This document shows, in pieces, positions 1-7,236 of a stretch of DNA of 18,728 nt. How positions within the stretch are numbered: the first letter of the stretch is position 1; every line of letters starts with the position of its first letter. Source of the DNA: an uncultured Eubacteriales bacterium (GTDB lineage: Bacteria > Bacillota > Clostridia > Oscillospirales > Acutalibacteraceae). The notes under the pieces are model-generated. The model did no database searches, was not told the DNA's origin, and saw only the letters and a list, made by a program, of their open reading frames with translations. Location: NCBI GenBank assembly GCA_900317215.1, contig ONFW01000059.1, positions 1 through 18,728 on the forward strand, in the 5' to 3' direction. The position numbers and the translations under genes were made by a program.

Positions 1-1323
1 AAGCTCAATACGGTAAAGCCGGGTCAAAGGATAAAGCTGGGCTGTATGTCAATTGAATTTATCCACGTCAACCATTCAATTCCGGATTCCGTTGCAATAG
101 CGATCCATACGCCTGCGGGAACTATCGTCCATACGGGCGACTTTAAAATTGACTGTACCCCCACGACGGGCGGAATGATAGACCTTGCAAGATTTGCCGA
201 GCTTGGAAAAAGCGGAGTGCTTTGTCTTATGGCTGAAAGCACCAATGTTGAGCGCCCGGGCTATACGATGACCGAGCAGAAGGTCGCTCATACCTTTGAT
301 CTGCTTTTCAAGGAGGCGGAAAAGAGCCGCATCATTATTGCAACCTTTGCCTCTAACCTCGGCAGGATCCAGCAGATACTTGACTGCGCTAAGAAGTACG
401 GCAGGAAGGTTGCGTTTTCGGGCAGAAGCATGATTAATAATATGGCGATAGCCTCGGAGCTTGGATATATCAATGTCCCCGACGGACTGATAATCGATAT
501 CGACCTTCTCGGCAGATATTCCAAGGAGGAGATAGTTCTCATCACAACAGGAAGCCAGGGCGAGACTATGTCGGCATTGTCAAGAATGGCATATTCCGAT
601 CACAGAAAGGTAGAAGTAGGTCCCGGGGATTATATCATTATCTCTGCAAACCCGATACCGGGCAATGAAAAGGCGGTAAGCTCCGTTGTAAATGAACTTA
701 TGAAGCATGGCTGCAAGGTCGTTTATGAATCTATGTACGAGGTCCATGTCTCCGGTCATGCCTGTCAGGAGGAACTGAAGATAATTCACGGACTGACAAA
801 GCCGAGGTATTTCATTCCTGTACACGGAGAGCAGAAGCACCTGATAAAGCACGGTCAGCTTGCCATGGAAATGGGAATGGATCGCTCGGATATCTTCATC
901 GGCGATATAGGAAATGTGGTTGAGATAAATAAAGAATATATTAAGCAGCTCCCGAGCATACCTGCGGGCAAGGTTCTTGTTGACGGACTCGGAGTAGGAG
1001 ATGTCGGCAGCATAGTCCTGCGTGACAGAAAGCATCTCGGTCAGGACGGACTTATCGTTGTTGTGGTAACTCTCGACAGCGAGGACGGTCATATCGTAGC
1101 GGGACCCGACATTGTTTCAAGAGGCTTTGTATATGTTCGTGAGAGCGAGCCTTTAATGGAGGGCGCAAGGCGTGTCGTAACGGAAACGCTTGAGGACTGC
1201 ACGGCTCAGGGACTTCATGAATGGGGAGTTATAAAAAACACGATAAAGGACGAGCTTTCCAAGCTTCTTTATGACAAGACCAGAAGAAGTCCTATGATAC
1301 TCCCGATAATAATGGAGGTATGA
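1..1323 (+). CDS. rnj: Ribonuclease J, 3' part (5' end outside window)
   Basis: The frame is open from base 1, so this is the C-terminal 440 or so residues of a protein that begins upstream; the ATG at 46 is internal. RNase J is a metallo-beta-lactamase/beta-CASP ribonuclease with 5'-3' exonuclease and endonuclease activity in mRNA decay and rRNA maturation in Firmicutes. Visible family motifs are HTGDFKID (beta-lactamase motif with the metal-ligand Asp), AESTN followed by ERPGYT, the beta-CASP block TTGSQGE, HVSGHA, and PVHGEQKH with its late His ligand. The C-terminal domain follows (GVGDVGSIVLRDR, GPDIVSRGFVYVRE). The first metal-binding HxHxDH motif must lie left of the window. The family is about 555 residues, so roughly 115 are missing. 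The residues just before the ATG (VKPGQRIKLGC) also match the family. Paralogue J1 versus J2 cannot be settled from this part. Confidence 0.95.
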   Translation, partial: KLNTVKPGQRIKLGCMSIEFIHVNHSIPDSVAIAIHTPAGTIVHTGDFKIDCTPTTGGMIDLARFAELGKSGVLCLMAESTNVERPGYTMTEQKVAHTFDLLFKEAEKSRIIIATFASNLGRIQQILDCAKKYGRKVAFSGRSMINNMAIASELGYINVPDGLIIDIDLLGRYSKEEIVLITTGSQGETMSALSRMAYSDHRKVEVGPGDYIIISANPIPGNEKAVSSVVNELMKHGCKVVYESMYEVHVSGHACQEELKIIHGLTKPRYFIPVHGEQKHLIKHGQLAMEMGMDRSDIFIGDIGNVVEINKEYIKQLPSIPAGKVLVDGLGVGDVGSIVLRDRKHLGQDGLIVVVVTLDSEDGHIVAGPDIVSRGFVYVRESEPLMEGARRVVTETLEDCTAQGLHEWGVIKNTIKDELSKLLYDKTRRSPMILPIIMEV

Positions 1324-1329
1324 GCGCAG

Positions 1330-1363
1330 ACTGCTTTGTGAGAGAAGGCAGTATATTTCTCTT
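1330..1363 (+). promoter_or_regulatory. Hairpin in the rnj-gdpP gap, near the gdpP ribosome-binding site
   Basis: ACTGCTTT (1330-1337) pairs with AAGGCAGT (1345-1352), 8 base pairs including one G-U, with a 7-base loop and a following T-rich stretch (ATATTTCTCTT). AGAGAA (1341-1346) and TTCTCT (1357-1362) can form a competing hairpin. Both lie just upstream of the GGTGGTG ribosome-binding site at 1364-1370. It could be a weak intercistronic terminator, a processing or stability hairpin, or a modulator of gdpP translation. The T-tract is interrupted, so I do not call it a terminator. Confidence 0.4.
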
Positions 1364-1378
1364 GGTGGTGATAACAGC

Positions 1379-3346
1379 GTGAGAAAAGATGAAAATCGTA
1401 ATTATGTGACGCCCCTGTTCATCGTCTTTGCGGTCGTGATGTTCACAATGGCGTTTATTTCGCTGCGCTACAGCATAGTAGCTTTCCTGATAGAGTTTCT
1501 GCTTGCAGCGGCAGCAATGCTGATAGTTATCCTGAGCATAGTGAATCTCAAAAAATACCTGTCAGGTATTCTCAGCTCATCTATGAAAAGGCTGTTCAAG
1601 GAAGAATCGAGATCCATAGACGATATCAGGATCCCTGCTGTCATTTTAGGACCCTATAACGAGATAGTTGCCGCAAATGCTGCCTTTATCGAGAATGTCT
1701 GCGGCGGAGAGGATCCGCTTGGAGATAATATAAAAAAATATCTCTCCGGTGAAAATGTGGATCCGTTATACGAAAAAAACGGCACTGATACAAAATACCG
1801 GGACAGGTGGTATATATCCTTTGCGGTCAGACATGAGTATGGCTCGATAGTATACTTTATTGATGATAACAACTATAAAGTCAATTCAGATGAATATGAA
1901 TCGTCAAGACCCGTGGTGGCAATAATCGCCTTTGACAACAAGGATGAGCTTGAGCGGGAAACAGACAACAGCGAGGCTATCAGGATCACCGTAGAGGTAG
2001 AGCAGGAGATAGTAAAATGGGTGGGAGCCACAAAGGGCTTTTACAAAAAAATCAGCGGCGGCAGATACATCGCAGTTATGGAGGAAAGGGATATCAAGAG
2101 ATTTATTGATGAGAAGTTCAAGATACTCGACGATATCCGCACCATAAAGATCAACGACAGGCTTTATGCTACCGTATCAATAGGTATAGGCAGAGGCGGA
2201 AGCACCTTCAAGGAGAATGAGCTCTGGGCAAGACAGGCTCTCGATATGGCGCTCGGCAGAGGCGGAGATCAGGCTGCGATAAAGAAAAATGATTCCTACA
2301 AGTTCTTCGGAGGAGTATCCAAGGGCGTTGAAAAGCGTGACAAGGTTAAGACGAGAGTAATTGCCGCAACGCTTACCAATCATATCAACAACAGCAGCAA
2401 TGTAATAATAATGGGTCACAGATTCTCTGACCTTGACTCCGTAGGCTCATGTATAGGAATGTGGAGCGCAGTGGTAAAGGGGCTCAACAAAAACGCCTAT
2501 ATCCTTATCAACAGACAGCAGACGCTTGCCAAGTCGCTGGTATCATGCTTTGAAAAGGCAGGCTTCGACAGCATTTTCAAGTCTGAGGACGAGGCGCTTG
2601 ATCTTCTTGATGAGCATTCCCTGCTTATCATAGTGGATACTCACAATCCTAATTTTGTAGAGTCGAAGGAGATATATGAGCGTTGTGAAAGAGTTGTCGT
2701 TATCGACCACCACAGAATGATGGTCAACCATATTGACAAGGCGCTTGTATTCTTCCATGAGCCGTATGCGTCGTCGGCATCCGAAATGACTGCCGAGCTT
2801 GTGCAGTATCTCGGACATAATTCTCTGAGCAGACTTGAAAGCGAAGCGCTGCTTTCGGGGATCATGCTCGATACTAAGAATTTCGTGCTGAGAACAGGCG
2901 TCCGTACCTTTGAGGCGGCTGCTTTTCTGAAGAGCAACGGAGCAGATACGGTAGAGGTAAAGAGACTGTTTTCAAATTCGATAGATACCTACAAGGTGAA
3001 GTATAAGCTTGTCAGCGATGCGGAGATCTTCAATTACTGCGCAATAGCGAGCGCAGACGAGGATATCCCCGATATAAGAATAGCCTCGGCTCAGGCGGCG
3101 GATGAGCTTCTGGGCATTGAGAGCGTAAAGGCTTCGTTTGTTATATACAAAACGGGAAAGACCGTAAATATTTCCGCAAGGTCGCTGGGCGATATGAATG
3201 TTCAGGTAGTAATGGAGCAGCTCGGCGGAGGCGGTCACCAGACAATGGCGGCTTGTCAGCTTGAAAATACGAGCATAGCCGAGGCAAGAGAAAGACTTGT
3301 TTCGATAATAAGCGAGCTTGATGTCAACCGCGATGAAGCGGGCTGA
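1379..3346 (+). CDS. gdpP: Cyclic-di-AMP phosphodiesterase GdpP (YybT type)
   Basis: GdpP is a membrane-bound enzyme that hydrolyses the second messenger c-di-AMP to pApA, affecting cell-wall homeostasis, potassium and osmotic balance. The 655 residues match the usual length (B. subtilis about 659). In order: two N-terminal transmembrane helices (about 11-50), a PAS-like domain (about 80-165), a degenerate GGDEF domain (about 180-315, with SGGRY where GGDEF would be), then DHH/DHHA1 domains. Catalytic motifs are intact: GHxxxDxD (H347, D351, D353), VDTHNP (D420), DHH (443-445), MLDTKNF (D498) and GGGGHQ (616-621). The start is GTG at 1379, eight bases after GGTGGTG; no better-placed ATG precedes the first membrane helix. 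It is followed 30 bases later by rplI, the same order as yybT-rplI-dnaC in Bacillus. No sensor for c-di-AMP itself is seen in the window. Confidence 0.96.
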   Translation: MRKDENRNYVTPLFIVFAVVMFTMAFISLRYSIVAFLIEFLLAAAAMLIVILSIVNLKKYLSGILSSSMKRLFKEESRSIDDIRIPAVILGPYNEIVAANAAFIENVCGGEDPLGDNIKKYLSGENVDPLYEKNGTDTKYRDRWYISFAVRHEYGSIVYFIDDNNYKVNSDEYESSRPVVAIIAFDNKDELERETDNSEAIRITVEVEQEIVKWVGATKGFYKKISGGRYIAVMEERDIKRFIDEKFKILDDIRTIKINDRLYATVSIGIGRGGSTFKENELWARQALDMALGRGGDQAAIKKNDSYKFFGGVSKGVEKRDKVKTRVIAATLTNHINNSSNVIIMGHRFSDLDSVGSCIGMWSAVVKGLNKNAYILINRQQTLAKSLVSCFEKAGFDSIFKSEDEALDLLDEHSLLIIVDTHNPNFVESKEIYERCERVVVIDHHRMMVNHIDKALVFFHEPYASSASEMTAELVQYLGHNSLSRLESEALLSGIMLDTKNFVLRTGVRTFEAAAFLKSNGADTVEVKRLFSNSIDTYKVKYKLVSDAEIFNYCAIASADEDIPDIRIASAQAADELLGIESVKASFVIYKTGKTVNISARSLGDMNVQVVMEQLGGGGHQTMAACQLENTSIAEARERLVSIISELDVNRDEAG

Positions 3347-3376
3347 CAAAATAAGAAAAAGAAAAGAGGAGACAAA

Positions 3377-3829
3377 ATGAAGGTAATACTTTTACAGGAT
3401 GTCAAGGGAACAGGAAGGAAGGGCGAGCTTGTCAATGCATCTGACGGCTATGCAAGGAACTTCCTTCTTCCGAGGAAGCTTGCGAGAGAGGCTGATGCTC
3501 AGGCTATGAATGAGCTCAGAAATGCAGAGCAGAGCCGTCAGCACCGGATTGAGGTGGAAACAGCTCAGGCAAAAGAGAATAAAAACAAGCTTGAGGGAAA
3601 GACTCTGGTATTGACTGCAAAGGCAGGGCAGGGCGGAAGGCTTTTCGGCTCGGTCACAAACAAGGAGGTGGCTGCCGCCGTAAAGCGTGAGTTCGATATC
3701 ACCGTTGATAAGCGCAAGGTCGTGCTGGAGAGCGATATAAAGGCTTTCGGTACATACGGCTGCGAGATAAAGCTCTATACGGGAATATCCGCGCAGATAA
3801 AGATAATGGTCAAGGAGCAGGAGCAATAA
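3377..3829 (+). CDS. rplI: 50S ribosomal protein L9
   Basis: L9 binds 23S rRNA near the L1 stalk and helps maintain reading-frame fidelity. The N-terminal signature is clear (MKVILLQDVKGTGRKGELV, then DGYARNFLLPRKLA), followed by the long charged connecting helix (about 41-75) and the C-terminal rRNA-binding domain (GGRLFGSVTNKEVAAAV onward). At 150 residues it is full length (E. coli 149). AGAGGAG at 3365-3371 lies five bases before the ATG, so the start is secure. It sits between gdpP and dnaB as in many Firmicutes. Confidence 0.98.
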   Translation: MKVILLQDVKGTGRKGELVNASDGYARNFLLPRKLAREADAQAMNELRNAEQSRQHRIEVETAQAKENKNKLEGKTLVLTAKAGQGGRLFGSVTNKEVAAAVKREFDITVDKRKVVLESDIKAFGTYGCEIKLYTGISAQIKIMVKEQEQ

Positions 3830-3842
3830 AGCTGCTGCAGTG

Positions 3843-3875
3843 ATTCGGAGTTCGCAGGAATTCCGAATTATTTCT
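3843..3875 (+). terminator. Possible weak intrinsic terminator or attenuator after rplI
   Basis: ATTCGGAGTTC (3843-3853) and GAATTCCGAAT (3858-3868) form an 11-base-pair stem with one G-U pair and the loop GCAG, followed by TATTTCT. The stem is long, but the T-tract is short and broken and dnaB follows only about 50 bases on. Partial termination or an mRNA-stability hairpin separating abundant L9 message from scarcer dnaB message seems more likely than a full stop. Confidence 0.45.
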
Positions 3876-3906
3876 GCGTAATACGTGGCGGTTCACAAGT
3901 TAGAAC

Positions 3907-3911
3907 AGGAG
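3907..3911 (+). promoter_or_regulatory. Ribosome-binding site fixing the dnaB start
   Basis: AGGAG lies nine bases upstream of the ATG at 3921. The upstream in-frame GTG at 3885 has no such site and would put this Shine-Dalgarno inside the coding region, so 3921 is preferred. Confidence 0.75.
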
Positions 3912-3920
3912 TGTGAAACA

Positions 3921-5288
3921 ATGAGCGAAAACGAGATGACTGAGGCGCCGCAGGGAAATGAGATGCCGTTTGATGCAGTCGCAGAGCAGGCCGTGCTTGG
4001 CGGCATTCTGCTTGATGCTGACAAGCTTGCAGACGTTATGGAGATACTTCCTTCGGGGGATTATTTTCATCTTGCAACGCATAAGGAAATATATAATGTA
4101 ATGATAGAGCTCTTTACTCTGAGCAAGCCTGTTGATCTCATCACAATACTTGCCCGCCTGAAGGGCAGGAGAGATATGTCTGACGGCGATACGAAGAACT
4201 ATCTCCTTCAGCTTGCGGATACCGTCCAGGTGTTGAACAATATCCCGTATTATGCCTCAATAGTTAGGGAAAAGTATCTCCTCAGAAGCCTGATAACATC
4301 TGCCCGTGAGATAATATATGATGCGGGCAGACCTGTTGAAAGCATTTCAAAGCTGATAGATTCAGCCGAACAAAAGATCTTTGATATCCGTGACGACAGG
4401 AGCAAAAAAGGGCTTGAGAGCATCAGCAAGGTGCTGGTCGAGACCTTTGACAGACTTGATCTGCTCAATTCCGAGGAAAGCGAGCTTTATAAGGGCATAC
4501 CCACAGGCATAGGCTTGCTTGATAACGTGATAACGGGCCTTAACCGTTCCGATCTGATACTTCTTGCTGCCCGACCCGGCATGGGAAAGACCAGCTTTGC
4601 CCTGAATATCGCAAAACATGTGGCAATGAAATGCAAAAGAAGGATAGCCTTCTTCTCGCTTGAAATGACAAAGGAGCAGCTTTCGTCAAGACTTCTTTCA
4701 ATGGAGGCGCTGATATCAGGCACCACGCTGAGAACGGGCAAGCTCAGTCAGGAGGAATGGACAAGGCTTATCGAGGCGGGAGACGTTCTGGGAAAAACCG
4801 AGATATATCTTGACGATACCCCGGGTATAACCGTACCCGAGATAAAGGCGAAGCTGCGCAGACTGAAAAATGTTGATCTCGTGATAATCGACTATCTCCA
4901 GCTCATGTCGGCGTCAAGAAGGATAGATAACCGTGTTCAGGAGATCTCTGAAATAACAAGAGGCCTTAAGATACTTGCAAAGGAATTCGGCGTGCCGGTC
5001 ATTACTCTGTCGCAGCTCTCCCGTGCGAGCGAGCAGAGAGCAGAGCATAAGCCCCAGCTTTCGGATCTGAGGGATTCGGGCTCTATTGAGCAGGACGCGG
5101 ATATAGTTCTTTTTCTGTATCGTGAGGATTACTACAATACAAAGGATGACGGCTCCGGCGGAAACGACAAAAACAGCGGTGAGTGTATAGTCGCAAAGAA
5201 CAGACACGGAGAAACAAGGTCTGTTCCTCTGCATTGGCAGGGCGAATTTATGCGCTTTACGGGTGTGGCACAGGAAAATGGTCAATAA
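3921..5288 (+). CDS. dnaB: Replicative DNA helicase DnaB
   Basis: This is the hexameric replication-fork helicase (called DnaC in B. subtilis), which unwinds DNA 5'-3' and interacts with primase. From the chosen ATG it has 455 residues, almost exactly the Bacillus length (454). The N-terminal domain (about 15-120) starts with the typical FDAVAEQAVLGGILLD. A linker helix and the RecA-like motor domain follow: Walker A ARPGMGKT (K223), FFSLEM, Walker B VIIDYLQLM (D324), SQLSRASEQR and DSGSIEQDADIVLFLYR, with the late KNRHGETRSVPLHW block. An in-frame GTG at 3885 would add 12 residues but lacks a ribosome-binding site. There is no intein in the Walker A or other common insertion sites. Its last 11 bases overlap tilS, so the two are probably translationally coupled. 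Confidence 0.97.
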   Translation: MSENEMTEAPQGNEMPFDAVAEQAVLGGILLDADKLADVMEILPSGDYFHLATHKEIYNVMIELFTLSKPVDLITILARLKGRRDMSDGDTKNYLLQLADTVQVLNNIPYYASIVREKYLLRSLITSAREIIYDAGRPVESISKLIDSAEQKIFDIRDDRSKKGLESISKVLVETFDRLDLLNSEESELYKGIPTGIGLLDNVITGLNRSDLILLAARPGMGKTSFALNIAKHVAMKCKRRIAFFSLEMTKEQLSSRLLSMEALISGTTLRTGKLSQEEWTRLIEAGDVLGKTEIYLDDTPGITVPEIKAKLRRLKNVDLVIIDYLQLMSASRRIDNRVQEISEITRGLKILAKEFGVPVITLSQLSRASEQRAEHKPQLSDLRDSGSIEQDADIVLFLYREDYYNTKDDGSGGNDKNSGECIVAKNRHGETRSVPLHWQGEFMRFTGVAQENGQ

Positions 5289-6630
5289 GGTTATAAAGGC
5301 TGTCGAAAAATTCAATATGTTAAGCTTCGGAGATACCGTGATAGTCGGTCTTTCCGGCGGTGCGGATTCCTGTGCGCTGCTTGCTGTGCTGTGCGAGCTC
5401 AGGGAAAAATACGGACTGAGGGTCTGCGCCTGCCATGTCAATCACGGACTAAGGGGAAGCGAGGCGGACAGGGACGAGGAATTTTCAAGACGGCTGTGTA
5501 TGGAGTATTCGGCGGATTTTTTTGTTTTGCATGCAGATATAAATGAGCTTGCTAAGCAAAGGCATATCGGCACAGAGCAGTGCGGCAGAGAAGTGAGATA
5601 CAGCTTTTTCGAGAGCAAGGCGAATGAGCTTGGAGCTAAAATAGCTACGGCGCATACAGCGTCGGATAACGTGGAAACAGTGCTTTTCAATCTTGCAAGG
5701 GGCAGCGGCATTGCCGGACTCTGCGGAATACCTCCGGTAAGAGACAATATCATTCGTCCGCTGATATTTGCCGACAGAGCCCAGACGGAGGCATACTGCC
5801 GTGAAAAGGGTATCGACTATGTGACGGACAGCACAAATCTCACAAGAGAGTACAGCCGCAATAAGCTCCGGCTTGATGCGGTCCCCGTGCTGAGAGAGAT
5901 AAATCCCTCACTTGAGGAGGCGGTGTGCGGACTGTCACAAAGATTGAGAGAGGCTGAGGAGTATATCTCGGCTTCGGCAGTTACAGCTCTGGAGCATGCC
6001 CGGGTAAAGGGAGGCTATTCGGCAGAAAAGCTGAGTGAAATGCCTGAGGCAGTTTTTTCCGCCGCTGTAAGAAGGCTGTGCGGGGAATTTACAATGATTC
6101 CCGAGGCAAGGCATATTGAACTTATCAGAAAAATTGTGTATAATGGTGGTGCGGTAGAGCTGAAGAGCAGGATCTATGCAATATCCTCACAGGGAATATT
6201 CCGGATAGTCAAAAGAAGTGAAAGAGAAGAATATCCCGAAACAGGACTTGATCTCTCAGTCAGCCCTGTAATATGCAATAAAAGGTTTAAACTTGAGCTG
6301 ATAAATATAGATGAATTTAACGACCGTAAAAAAGTTGAAAAAAATCTGTTTGATAATTCTCTCGATTATGATACAATACCATTAACGAGCGTTTTCAGAA
6401 CAAGGAAAAGCGGAGACAGCATAACGCTGAGCCGCAGGAATGTGACAAAGTCTGTTAAAAAGCTGTTCACTGAGCTTAAGGTGCCTGCGGAGCAGAGGGA
6501 CGAGGTCGTTCTTCTTGCAAACGAAAGCAGGGTGCTGTGGATAGAGGATACAGGCGTATGTATGGAATGCGCCGTTAAAAACAATACAAAAAATGTGCTT
6601 GTCATTTCCCGTCAGGACATAAGCAAATGA
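5278..6630 (+). CDS. tilS: tRNA(Ile)-lysidine synthetase
   Basis: TilS uses ATP and lysine to convert the wobble cytidine of tRNA-Ile(CAU) into lysidine, so that the tRNA reads AUA and is charged with isoleucine. ATA codons are frequent in these genes, fitting an essential role. The PP-loop SGGADS is at residues 26-31, with CHVNHGLRG, CGREVRYSFF, TAHTASDNVETVLFNL and the family motif NLTREYSRNKLR all present. The C-terminal TilS domain covers about 370-445 (RKSGDSITL, VKKLFTELKVP, LWIEDTGV). The length of 450 residues is typical. The ATG at 5278 is chosen because its product (MVNKVIKAVEKFNML) aligns with TilS N-termini; a GTG at 5263 would add five residues. The ribosome-binding site is weak (AGGAAA very close to the ATG), consistent with coupling to dnaB translation. 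Confidence 0.95.
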   Translation: MVNKVIKAVEKFNMLSFGDTVIVGLSGGADSCALLAVLCELREKYGLRVCACHVNHGLRGSEADRDEEFSRRLCMEYSADFFVLHADINELAKQRHIGTEQCGREVRYSFFESKANELGAKIATAHTASDNVETVLFNLARGSGIAGLCGIPPVRDNIIRPLIFADRAQTEAYCREKGIDYVTDSTNLTREYSRNKLRLDAVPVLREINPSLEEAVCGLSQRLREAEEYISASAVTALEHARVKGGYSAEKLSEMPEAVFSAAVRRLCGEFTMIPEARHIELIRKIVYNGGAVELKSRIYAISSQGIFRIVKRSEREEYPETGLDLSVSPVICNKRFKLELINIDEFNDRKKVEKNLFDNSLDYDTIPLTSVFRTRKSGDSITLSRRNVTKSVKKLFTELKVPAEQRDEVVLLANESRVLWIEDTGVCMECAVKNNTKNVLVISRQDISK

Positions 6631-6641
6631 CAGCTCAAAAG

Positions 6642-6649
6642 AAAGGAAG
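6642..6649 (+). promoter_or_regulatory. Ribosome-binding site fixing the hpt start
   Basis: AAAGGAAG ends seven bases before the ATG at 6657. The earlier in-frame ATG at 6627 overlaps the tilS stop codon (ATGA) but would place this site inside the gene and add ten non-conserved residues. Confidence 0.7.
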
Positions 6650-6656
6650 TATAATT

Positions 6657-7199
6657 ATGCTGCATAAGGACGTTTTTGAAGAGCTTATGAGTGAAGAGGA
6701 GCTTAATAAAACCGTATCAGAGATCGCTGAAAGGATCAACAATGATTACCGCAGCAGACCTCTCGTTGTAGTGGGGATCCTTAAAGGAAGCATAATGTTT
6801 TTAGCGGATCTTTACAGAAAGCTTGACCTTGATGAGTGCCAGCTCGATTTTATGGCTGCTTCAAGCTACGGCAGCAGCGTATCATCCTCAGGCAGCGTGA
6901 ACATAACCAAGGACGTTGACTGTAACGTCAGGGAAAGAGACGTGCTAATAGTTGAGGATATCCTTGATACGGGCAATACCCTTTCGATAATAAAGGAGCA
7001 TCTTCTCTCAAAGGGTGCCTCATCTGTACGCATCTGTACCCTCTTTGACAAGCCTTCAAGGAGAAAAAAGCCTGTAAAGGCGGACTATACCGGCAGAACG
7101 ATAGAGGATCTCTTTATTGTAGGCTACGGTCTTGATTACAGCGAACGCTACAGGAACCTTCCCTATGTCGGAGTGTTAAGATCCGAAATATATTCATAA
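6657..7199 (+). CDS. hpt: Hypoxanthine(-guanine) phosphoribosyltransferase
   Basis: The enzyme salvages hypoxanthine and guanine by transfer onto PRPP, giving IMP and GMP in the cytosol. The type I PRTase PRPP loop VLIVEDILDTGNTL lies at about 96-109 with the paired acidic residues E100/D101. KGSIMFLADL (phosphate/loop I region), DFMAASSYG (flexible loop II), FDKPSRRK and the C-terminal VGYGLDYSERYRNLPYVG motif are all intact. From the ATG at 6657 it has 180 residues, the same as B. subtilis HprT. An alternative start at 6627 adds ten residues. The tilS-hpt-ftsH order is conserved across Firmicutes; in Bacillus HprT and TilS act together in regulating ftsH, which I cannot confirm here. Confidence 0.95.
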   Translation: MLHKDVFEELMSEEELNKTVSEIAERINNDYRSRPLVVVGILKGSIMFLADLYRKLDLDECQLDFMAASSYGSSVSSSGSVNITKDVDCNVRERDVLIVEDILDTGNTLSIIKEHLLSKGASSVRICTLFDKPSRRKKPVKADYTGRTIEDLFIVGYGLDYSERYRNLPYVGVLRSEIYS

Positions 7200-7236
7200 G
7201 GCGCCTGTGCTCAAATAAAAAAGGAGTGAAAACCAC

